Source: Centrapalus pauciflorus (Eukaryota > Streptophyta > Magnoliopsida > Asterales > Asteraceae). From it: DNA of 64,000 nt. The position numbers and the translations under genes were made by a program. The notes beneath the pieces were generated by a model. The model ran no database searches. It worked only from the letters and a program-made list of their open reading frames with translations, and was not told where the DNA came from. The stretch is from NCBI GenBank assembly GCA_020465985.1, contig JAANYP010001207.1:149505-213504 (forward strand). Direction: 5' to 3'. Shown here piece after piece: positions 55,897 to 64,000 of the stretch (positions are counted from its first letter, which is position 1; each line of letters opens with the position of its first letter).

Positions 55897-56700
55897 TTAC
55901 ATACCTTTTTCAGACACAATATGTCCCAGGACTACCCCATCTTTCACCATGAAGTGGCTCTTTTCCCAACATAAAACTAAGTTGGTTTATAAGTGCATCT
56001 CTTTACGACTTTTTCAAGATGTCCAAAACAATCTTCAATTGACTTATCAAATATTGAAAAGTCATCTAAAACTATTTCAAGAGAACCACCACCCATATCT
56101 TAAAAGATTGCCATCATACATCGCTGAAATGTGGTGTGTGCATTAGATGGTCCCAACGGAATCCTTCGGTATGCGAAGGTTCCATATGCACATGTAAATG
56201 TAGTTTTCTCTTAAAACTCTGGATGAATTGGAATTTGGTTATATCCAGAGTAGCCATCTAGGAAACAATAAAACTTCTTAACCTGCTAGTTTTCCCACTA
56301 TTTGATCATGAATGGCAGTGGAAAATGATCTTTAGAAGTAGCAATGTTCAGTTTCCTATAGTCTATGCATGCTCTCCATCCGGTGACAGGGCAGGTAGTG
56401 AGTGATCTTTCCTCCTTCTTTGGTGTCTATAACTGTAATTCCCGATTTATTAGGCACGGTTTGTGTTGGACTTACCCATTTACGATCAGATATTGCGTAA
56501 ATTATCCCAACGTCCAACCATTTTAACAGCTTTTTCTTTACTACCTCCCTTAAATTAGGAATCAGTCTCCTTTGTGCGTCCCCTACTGGGTTAGCTTCGG
56601 GATCAGTAATGATTCTGTGCGTACACAAAGTAGGACTAATTCCTTCAAATCTGCTATAGTCCATCCTACTGCCTCATTATACTTTACTAGTACTTGCAGT
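55897..56700 (-). pseudogene. Ath-E reverse transcriptase
   Basis: N-terminal part 56664-56356 open: FEGISPTLCTHRIITDPEAN, QRRLIPNLREVVKKKLLKWL and SDRKWVSPTQTVPNKSGITV. The central palm is broken; the catalytic box reads IVLDDFSIF at about 56050-56075 (gypsy consensus F/YMDD, so the residue before the Asp pair differs). Several stops and frame changes. Confidence 0.8.
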
Positions 56701-57315
56701 AGGGCTTTTTCTTGTGCCTCGGTCAGATCTGATGAAATAATGACAGATTAATGACCCCAATCTAATTCTTAATGAGTTCTTTGATTCGTTTCCAAATGGT
56801 ACTCCTTTCGTTTCCAATCATTTGCAGTATGAGTGTCATTCTGACCTAAGAAGGCATACTTCAGAAGAACATGCAAAACTTTCAATTCGAAAATAGGTGG
56901 TTGTTCTATTGAAGGTTTTGCTAATTAAGGCATGCCAGTTAGCAATTTTTCAGTCTAATGGGTCCACAAAGGTTGTTTAGATTCCATTGTGGATTCCATG
57001 ACTACCTCCAGCTCAATATATGTATGAGAGTTCATCTTAGCACTGTCATGCTCAGCAAAGAACAGCTCAGTGGTGTCTTTAGCATTAATTAATGAACTGT
57101 GTTGTTGCGCAAGTTTGTCCACCACATCAATCATATAACATTCAGATGCGATTAAAGCAGCGTTGGAAGCATTGAACACATTTAATCGCAACTTGCGATT
57201 CCCAAAAGCAATATCTACGTCACCCGTTCTACAATTGATTTGAGCATTAATTGTAGCTAGAACGGTTTGCCTAAGATAATGGTTGGCTGGTTCTTTCCAA
57301 GGGATTTCTCAGTAT
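56701..57315 (-). pseudogene. Ath-E protease-RT connector
   Basis: Low-conservation stretch of the polyprotein. One open piece, 57191-56955 (NVFNASNAALIASECYMIDV, QQHSSLINAKDTTELFF). The Athila polyprotein has a long connector here. Frame broken by several stops. Confidence 0.5.
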
Positions 57316-57640
57316 CTAAGACCAGGAAGTCGACTGGATATAAAAGTCTCCTACTTTTACTATCACGTCTGATAAGATACCCACTGTGCATTTTGTTGAC
57401 CGATCTGCCAGTTGTAACATTATCTCTGTAGTCTGTAACTGGTCTAGATCATGTTTGTTAAACAAATTTCCAGGCAGAATATTTACACTAGCTCGAAGAT
57501 CGAGTAACGCTTTTTTAATTTGCACATAGGCAATTGTTACTGGAATCTGAGGTGATCCAGGATCTTTCAGATTTGGCGGCAAGGAACTAGAGATCACCGA
57601 ACTTAGTTGCTCAGTTAAGTTGAACTTCTTAGGAAGCGAG
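57316..57640 (-). pseudogene. Ath-E aspartic protease
   Basis: IPVTIAYVQIKKALLDLRAS, VNILPGNLFNKHDL, LQLADRSTKCTVGILSDVIV. The Athila protease triplet in DLGAS has become D-L-R, removing the Gly needed in the active-site loop. The end of the frame (STSWS) diverges from the expected VDFLVLD. Confidence 0.8.
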
Positions 57641-59525
57641 ACATTACACTTTCTTTTCTGTGTACAGAGTCTTTAAGGAATTCGGCATAAGAGGGTACTT
57701 GTTGAATAGTCTTGACCAATGGGATATTGTTCTTAACTTAATTAAATAAGTTTCATAAATCCTCGGGTTATGGGCATCTCTTACCTTACGGGAAGATTTT
57801 GGGTTTTCTAAAGCAGCGGGGTAAGGAAGAGGAGCTGTAGTGTCCTGATTCTTAACCACTTCCCCAACTTTGGGAGTTGGGATATCTGCCTTAATTAGTT
57901 CCTTGAAAGTAACCTTCTTAGAACCCTCCTTCTTCGTAGGATCCTCTTTCTCTTCATACACGACCTCAGTGTTGGTATCCACTTCATCTGGTTATTCCTT
58001 GGGCATATCGATCTTGTTATCTATTTCTCTACCACTTCTCAGGGTAGTTACCTTAGATAATTCATTAACCTCATTCACTTCATGCTTCTTTTCTTTGCCA
58101 TGGGCATGTGAAGGGTTTGGGACAGTGTTGCTTAGAAGTTTTCCCTCCTATCATTTCGTGAGCGATTCAGCTATCTGGCCCATTTGGCGACTTAACAGCT
58201 CAATGGTCTTCGTGTTGATAGCCGATTGTAATTTCATGAATTTTGCAAGCTCCGAGAATTGTGAGGAACTCATATTCGTTTATAAATGAAAATGATGTTG
58301 ATCACGATGGTTTGACTTATATTATCGCTCATCGTTAGCAGCATAGGTGGAACCATATTGATATTCTCTTCGTGGTGGCTCATACCTTTGTTTAGATTGA
58401 TGATCAGTAGGCTGATCATTTTTCCATCGACAATTAGGATGATTTCTCTATCCTGGATTGTAGGTTTTCGAAAATGGGTTAACCGTCTCCCGATGGGCTC
58501 TAAAACCATAGACTTCATTAGCATATTACTTGGTGGGTTGCACTTGAGGACATGCTTCAGAATGATGAGATGGATCTCCACATATGACACAGTTAACTGA
58601 TGCACTTGGGTTTTGATTGAAACTCTTCATCAGTTGATCCATTTGCTTTACTAATTCTGAGATTGCAATCTTTACTTCACGCTTCTAGGCATTATATATG
58701 CCCGTCACATGAACTTCTATGCTACTCTCAGAACCAGCTTGAACTTTGAGACCTTTACCGAGGTGATTCAGTAACTTCCACGCCTCATGATATTCTTTAG
58801 CTAAAAATGTGCCACCAGTAGCGACTATGATCATGTCGCGGCTCTCTTGACTCACACCATCAAAGAAGATCTTGATAATCATCCATTTTAGAGCTTCAAG
58901 ATGTGGACACGGTCTCAACAACTCATTCATCCGATTAAATGCTTCGTAGAATTGTTCACTGGGTTTTTGTTTGAACCCGGTGATTTCCTTTCGTTTCTTA
59001 GTTGTTTTACTAATAGAGTAATACTCATTGAAAAATTCTCGTTTCATTTGATCACATGTTGTGATGTTATTGTTGGGTAGCGACACAAACCTATTTGTGG
59101 ATTTCTCTTTTAAAGAGAAAGGTAATAATCGAAATAAAATCGTCAGTGGTTATACCTCAAACGTGATTAGCTTTGCCAATAGCTGTGAATTCAGTTAAAT
59201 GCTTGTAGGGTTCCTCACTCGGCATTCCTCTTAGGATGGGAAGGATTTTGAATAATTGAGGGCGAACTCCGGTTTCGTTCTCATTTTCTGGATATCGAAT
59301 TGGGGAAGGCTCGGGCACATCACCAGGGCGGTAATGTGACTCAATGGTCCTTCTCAATTGATCTCCCATTCTAACCATCAGAGGCTCTGGTACTTCGTCT
59401 TCGTGATTTCTTCGTGAATGCGGACCCTCGTAAGTTGGGATCACTTCCTCTTGCTCACTGTCGTCCTCCGCGTACCCCAGCCGGTTGCTTGAACTCTCCA
59501 TGGTTGCTCCTTGTTCTATTTGCAC
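57641..59525 (-). pseudogene. Ath-E gag
   Basis: Starts near the Met at 59525 or the internal Met at 59501 (MESSSNRLGYAEDDSEQEEV). The N-terminal part, to 59157, ends PILRGMPSEEPYKHLTEF. The capsid core 59086-58685 holds DQMKREFFNEYYSISKTTKK, GFKQKPSEQFYEAFNRMNEL and FFDGVSQESRDMI. Then a knuckle-like region (58605-58270) with a Cys/His remnant and a basic tail, and an acidic/Lys linker, 57982-57644, ending near LPKKF-type sequence before the protease. Three or more frameshifts. Confidence 0.8.
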
Positions 59526-59589
59526 CCTAACGGTTTTTCGATTGGATTTAGCTACTTTTCGATTTCGGATTCGAATCGTAATGGAGATC

Positions 59590-59889
59590 TGTTAGACCTT
59601 ATTTATTGTAATGAAGTCTAGGGGTTTAATTGTATTTATTTAATAGTTCATATGTTATTTATGTACGAGCTTTAATAGCTTAACCCACGGACTTAGGCCT
59701 ATTTAGGTTTATTATTTAAAGGTTTAATTAGGGTTTTATAGAACACATAGAAGCAAGCCGTTCGATCATAGAGAGAAATAACCTTTTGTTCTTCGTGTTC
59801 TTTGTTCAAGGTTTATAATATTCGGCTATTGGTATTGTATCTCGTTCGTAATCTGTATTATATATTGTTTGATTAATTCGGGACCCACA
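59590..59889 (+). repeat. Cop-F 5' LTR
   Basis: 300 bp, TGTTAGACC to GGGACCCACA, followed by the PBS TGGTATCAGAGCC at 59892-59904. Confidence 0.88.
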
Positions 59890-59904
59890 ATTGGTATCAG
59901 AGCC

Positions 59905-60398
59905 ATTTATATCTGATTCTCATGTCAAACAGACATAACTGGTTCATAACTAAGAATGACGCAGGCATCGCTTTTAGTCAAGTAAAAAATCATTTCGAGA
60001 ATCCTAAGGACTCACAACCATTTATATCTGATTCTCATGTCATAAAGAATAACAAAGTTCAGTTTGATATTAATCAAAAGGCTGCTTTGTTTGATGCTTC
60101 AGTATCGCATAAACATTGTTTGAGATATTCATTTAAGCAATTACTTGATTTACGACCTACTAAACTTTGTAATTGTACTCATGTTATGAATGGGTATGTA
60201 TCCCAAGTTAGGAAAAACTATGTTAACCATCACGTAAATAAACGAGACGGGCCACATTCACTCTCTGCTGGGTACCAAAGACTGTCATTAAGGAACCTAA
60301 CTGGAAATGGTTAACTAAGAAGGTCATTACTCAAAGATGGGTACCCAAAGCTAACATGACTGGACCCATACTTCAATGGTTACCAAAAGTTATATGAT
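59905..60398 (+). pseudogene. Cop-F gag-protease spacer remnant
   Basis: Open from 59922 for 130 codons. CLRYSFKQLLDLRPTKLCNC matches Cop-D; after a frameshift near 60255 comes CWVPKTVIKEPNWKWLTKKV, QRWVPKANMTG and LQWLPKVI, stop. A 23-bp string (ATTTATATCTGATTCTCATG) occurs beside the PBS at 59906 and again at 60020, marking the deletion joint. Confidence 0.7.
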
Positions 60399-61539
60399 TG
60401 TTTTGCAGGGAATATGGCCCCTGGTCATTTCAGTTCAGGACCCGAGTGTCAATGAGATGACTTCTTTGCATATCTGTACCGAACCCGTATCTCAAAGAGA
60501 TGGCTTCCAAACACCTCTGTTTAGAACCCGTGCTATAGTGTCTCTAAAACTTCCACCCTGTCATGCATATCTGAGTGTCAGTTCAACATCAAAGATGAAA
60601 CAACTACAGGGTGCCTGAAATAAAGAGAACGTGTGTTAAAGAGAACGTGTTTTTATTCCGATTTGCAGGGGAAGTTTTCAACTATGTGTTAAAGAGAACG
60701 TGTTTTTCACTCTTCTGGTATACAAAATTTTCTAAAATAAATATTTTTAGTGCATACTTGTATGTGGAGTGATTTTTTTAATAAAAGTTTTTCTTTTGTA
60801 GTTAAAGTTCTTTTTTAAAAAGAGTTTTTGTTAGCCCTTAACGATGCAAACTGTTTTGGATTTTATCCGATCATCATTTAAGGAGGAGAAAATGTTCTTT
60901 GTTTCATATGGGAAGATCAGTCCAATTTTTCATGTCAATCAGGATACATTCGTTCATTCTGATTCATTCTGACTGATCAGATCTCAAAATCGCAATTCTC
61001 AAAGAATCTCTCCACACCCTATGTAGTCCTTCAAATCTGAATTGTGTTTCATTCTTATTCATCCATTCAGATAACTATCTCCATATCCTTCTATATCATC
61101 TTAATATCAATCCGGATGTCATCCTAATCAGAACCATGTTTTCATTTTGATTTATTCTATTATGATTCTTTCTGATTCATCACTCATCTCCATGCTCATT
61201 TGATGATATATGCTTACTTTAATGCGCCACATGAGGGTATAGACATATACATCACTCCAATGGTCTACCCAGAACATGATGACCTACCCACACAGTATTC
61301 CTTTAAATAGATGAGAGGTAAGCGTCTTTTAGATCTGTTGAGGAAGATCAATCACAATGGGGGTGTTGATCGGGTCAAGCGGGGTATAAACGACAGGAGA
61401 TGGTGGTGCATCAAATCATGTTTACTGATATAATTGAGCTGGAGCGAGATACAGTTGAAAAATGCATTTTAGAGCTTGAGGGGAGAGAAAGGATTAAAAG
61501 AAAAGAAAATTCCTATCCACAACGAGAAATAGCTGGGTT
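60399..61539 (+). other. Cop-F 3' internal region
   Basis: No recognisable domain. Contains a duplicated GTTAAAGAGAACGTGTTTTT string (60634-60710), a PPT-like AAGGAGGAGAAAA at 60881, and a zone 60930-61200 with many TTCATTCTGATT-like strings. The latter could be a decayed motif array like those of Cop-B and Cop-D. 61330-61540 has an open Lys/Arg-rich stretch of unknown origin. Confidence 0.5.
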
Positions 61540-61863
61540 TAATCAAGTCTAGGGGTTTAATTGTAATTATTTAATAGTTCACAGGTTAGTTATGTACGGG
61601 CTTTAATAGTTTAACACACGGGCTTAGCCCTATTTAGGTTTATCATTTAAAGGTTCAATTAGGGTTTTATAGAACACATACAAGCGAAGAATTGAAGGTG
61701 TTTTAATGCGTGTAGTCGTTCGGTCATAGAGAGAAATAATCTTTCGTACTTCATGTTCTTCGTTCAAGGTTTATAATATTCGGCTATTGGTATTGTTTCT
61801 CATTCGTATTATTTATTATATATTGTTTGATTATATGTTTGCTTGATTAATTCGGGACCTACA
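61540..61863 (+). repeat. Cop-F 3' LTR (5' end eroded)
   Basis: Homologous to 59615-59889 from AAGTCTAGGGG on; ends GGGACCTACA. An extra AAGAATTGAAGGTGTTTTAA block lies near 61690. Confidence 0.82.
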
Positions 61864-61868
61864 AGATC

Positions 61869-62087
61869 CCCTACCTGTACGACGCATGTGCATAAACTAC
61901 TAAGGAACTTAATTAACTAATTATTTTTTATGGTAAAAGTAGAGTAGCTACAATTACCTATTTGGGTTTTACGATTTTTTGTTGGTTTTTAATAATAAGA
62001 ATAAAAAATACGAAAATAATTAAAAACTATAGCACTAACTAAAACTAAGGCAAAACTAACTTACTAGCCCTAACAAGCGCTTACCGC
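61869..62087 (-). other. Ath-E leader
   Basis: AT-rich, non-coding, continuous with 59526-59584 across Cop-F. Lies between the PBS and gag of Ath-E. Confidence 0.6.
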
Positions 62088-62105
62088 TCCACGGAAACGG
62101 AGCCA
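62088..62105 (-). other. Ath-E primer binding site, tRNA-Asp type
   Basis: Sense TGGCTCCGTTTCCGTGGA differs at three positions from the tRNA-Asp complementary PBS (TGGCGCCGTTGCCGGGGA) that is characteristic of Athila and related gypsy elements. Confidence 0.8.
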
Positions 62106-62217
62106 AAATCTTACGAGCCGTCGTTGTGGCCCGTAGAAATAATCCAAACTACCTACTAGTGTAGAGAAGTAAGGGTTCGCAGGGAGCGTGTAGATTTATT
62201 AAGGTTAATGTGCTACT
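62106..62217 (-). repeat. Ath-E 5' LTR end (truncated)
   Basis: About 110 bp next to the PBS, matching 9893-10005. The rest of the LTR is missing; copia gag sequence begins at about 62218. Confidence 0.65.
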
Positions 62218-62701
62218 TTAGAACTTCTCTGGCTGGAAGTGTAGGATGATGCTCTACCTAGAGAATCTGGATGTACAACTTCCAAAAATAGTGATGGAAG
62301 GTCCCTATGTATGTGCCTACCTCTGTCACTATCATCACCCCCATTGCCGAAGGTGTTGTTCCTAAAGTTAGGACTATTGAAAAGACTAAAGCTCAATGGT
62401 CTAGTGAAGACAACAGACTAGTTGCTCTTGATGTAAAATCCAGGAACAATCTTGTGATATCTCTCCCTCATGTTGTTTTCAAGCAGGTTTGAAAAACTAA
62501 AACAGCCAGAGAAATGTGGCATTCTTTGTGTACTGTCTATGATGGTCCTACGATCACATTGGATAACAAGATCAATAATCTTGTTAGACAATATGAGATG
62601 TTCTTTACCAAGTCAAAGGAGAGTCATACTAAAACCTACACCAGGTTCACTGCTCTAACAAATAATCTTAAAGCTATTGGGATCACTAAGGACAGGCTAA
62701 C
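62218..62701 (+). pseudogene. Cop-A-type gag fragment
   Basis: Starts inside the capsid at NFSGWKCRMMLYLENLDV and continues SLPHVVFKQV, stop, TAREMWHSLCTVYDGPT, NLVRQYEMFFTKSKESHT and TRFTALTNNLKAIGITKD, then runs straight into an LTR. It corresponds to 4060-3580 of Cop-A. There is no Gag start, knuckle or pol. Confidence 0.85.
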
Positions 62702-63801
62702 TGTTAGGCACAAAAAGGCCTCAGTCAAACCTGCTCTACATCTTAGGGGGAGATTATTAATCAAACATGTTTGATGCACTTGAAGGTATAATTTAAGGCC
62801 CATTAATGCCTTATTGAAACCTGAAAAGTGATTTGCAATATCAGCCAAAGTTGTTTACCATGTTGCATTCGTTGCAACAAAGGCAGCTTGTCCAAGCTGT
62901 TCTGTCTGCTGAACATGCTGGACATAAACTGTCTACGCTGCTCTATTCTGTTGAGCAGCTTGGACAGTTTACAAGTGTTTTGTTCTTTGTGAACAGAACC
63001 TGTTCTTTGTGAACAGGCTAAACACTTTATGGAATATGTTTCCAAGTCCTCATGTATTGTTTTTGGCTACAATATCATTTTACAAGTCGAAGACAAAGTG
63101 AAAAACAGAAACTGCACAGCCTGCCTACGCTGTTCTGCTACATGAAGACAAACGGATATCTGAAAAGGGTGACAGACCTTTTCTTATTTCAAAATGGCCT
63201 TAGCAAAAGAAGAAAGATGCAAAGTTGACATTCTTGTTTTGGTTAAAGCCTTATGCAACAGTGACAAAAAGAAAAAGACAAAGATTCTTCCATATGAAGA
63301 CAAATCTGCTTTATCAGAACATGCAGAATGGTGTCTTGTCCTTTTGGAAAGACATTCCACTATCTCACCGTCCAATGAAGAAGCTTCACTGAGATTCTCA
63401 GTGAGAGTATAAAAGGAAGCTTCGAAGGATTGTGAAATCATCAAGAGTGTGAAATCAGATCGTGCATTAAAGTGTGTTTTTCATGCATGCAAGTCTGCTT
63501 GAATATAACAGTACGTGTGTCTAAGCTGTTCTTATTGAAGCTGTCCATCTGAGTCTTGTAAAATCAATGAGTACATCTAAGTGAGTGTAGTCATTGTATC
63601 TAGTCTGAGTGTGTCTTAGATTAGTTGAAAAATTCTTATTTGTCATATCAGCTTGAACCTTTCCACATTACAGGCTTGCTTGTAATTAACACTTGTTGAT
63701 AATATACACATACATTGAGAAAAGAGTGTTGAGTTTTTAAATAGCGGTATTCACCCCCCTCTAAAGCTTAGAACAATACACTAGGGAAACCTTTTGGGAC
63801 T
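62702..63801 (+). repeat. Cop-A-type LTR
   Basis: About 1.1 kb, TGTTAGGCAC to CTTTTGGGAC. Carries the tandem hairpins TGTTCTTTGTGAACA at 62981-63017 and an inverted pair TCCAAGCTG / CAGCTTGGA at about 62887 and 62957. Both are also present in 1-1115. A TATA-like TATAAAAGGAAGC lies near 63408. The terminal bases (CTACA) and the PBS that should follow are deleted. Confidence 0.85.
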
Positions 63802-63838
63802 GTGTCAACTCTAGATCTCTCATTCTTTGTACTTTCCC

Positions 63839-64000
63839 TTGGACAACACTGCTGCAAGTTCTTCGTCTTACTATGACAATGGGTCAATGGCCAAACCCCC
63901 AAAGTTCAATTATCAGAACTTCTTTGGTTGGAAGTGCAGAATGATGCTCTATTTAGAGATTCTGGATGTACAACTACCAGAGATAGTAATGGAAGGTCCC
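63839..64000 (+). pseudogene. Cop-A-type gag, 5' end (runs off the window)
   Basis: Reads DNTAASSSSYYDNGSMAKPP, then NYQNFFGWKCRMMLYLEILD to the window edge, matching Cop-A gag from its first residue. The initiating ATG is TTG at 63839. With the PBS deleted upstream, this copy cannot be primed or translated normally. Confidence 0.8.

Larger units (their letters stand above)
59590..61863 (+). mobile_element. Cop-F, deleted non-autonomous copia element
   Basis: 2.27 kb, flanked by AGATC at 59585-59589 and 61864-61868. LTRs 59590-59889 and about 61540-61863, iMet PBS, then 1.6 kb of internal sequence that keeps only a gag-protease spacer. There is no capsid, integrase, RT or RNase H. The 3' LTR lacks the terminal 25 or so bases of its start and has a 30-bp insertion near 61690. 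Inserted in the leader of Ath-E. Confidence 0.85.

Overview
This is a stretch of eudicot nuclear heterochromatin made almost entirely of nested LTR retrotransposons. I found no host protein gene, tRNA or rRNA. The plant assignment rests on Ty1/copia (Sirevirus-like) and Ty3/gypsy (Athila-like) proteins, primer-binding sites matching tRNA-iMet and tRNA-Asp, and chromovirus-type solo LTRs. The extra open reading frames resemble proteins I recall from asterid (especially Asteraceae) genomes, but I could not check this.

Layout. Cop-A (1-5198, minus) is a deleted copia element. It sits in a head-to-tail array of broken copia 3' ends (5199-9892, minus). Next is an Athila-like gypsy element, Ath-E (about 9893-62217, minus; gag, pol and two env-like modules), which has been hit four times: by Cop-B (10133-32763, plus, TSD GACTC), Cop-D (33865-48142, minus, TSD CTCCC), solo LTR Solo-G (51660-54166, plus) and the deleted copia Cop-F (59590-61863, plus, TSD AGATC). 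Cop-B itself contains Cop-C (17825-25436, minus, TSD CAATA) and solo LTR Solo-H (27293-28869, minus, TSD CTGTT). Subtracting the insertions leaves about 10.6 kb for Ath-E, a normal Athila size. The window ends in a rearranged Cop-A relative (62218-64000, plus).

How the parts work together. Cop-B and Cop-D have the order LTR, PBS, leader, gag, protease, integrase, RT, RNase H, spacer, extra ORF, PPT, LTR. Cop-C has the same order but has lost RT and RNase H. All three carry an extra ORF between pol and the 3' LTR: N-terminal domain, acidic linker, coiled coil, C-terminal domain. In Cop-B and Cop-D this ORF appears to have its own promoter and a first intron.

The most unusual signal is a set of short-motif arrays. 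Cop-B has TCGAGTT-type heptamers at about 21-bp phase in both its leader and its 3' spacer. Cop-D has CCGAATTCGG-type arrays in the same two places. Cop-C has a 21-bp-phased CAGCTTGA-type motif in its LTRs and in coding spacers. By-eye LTR divergence (C about 2.4%, D about 3.5%, B about 6.8%) agrees with the nesting order. Nearly every coding region is broken, so this is mostly a fossil record.
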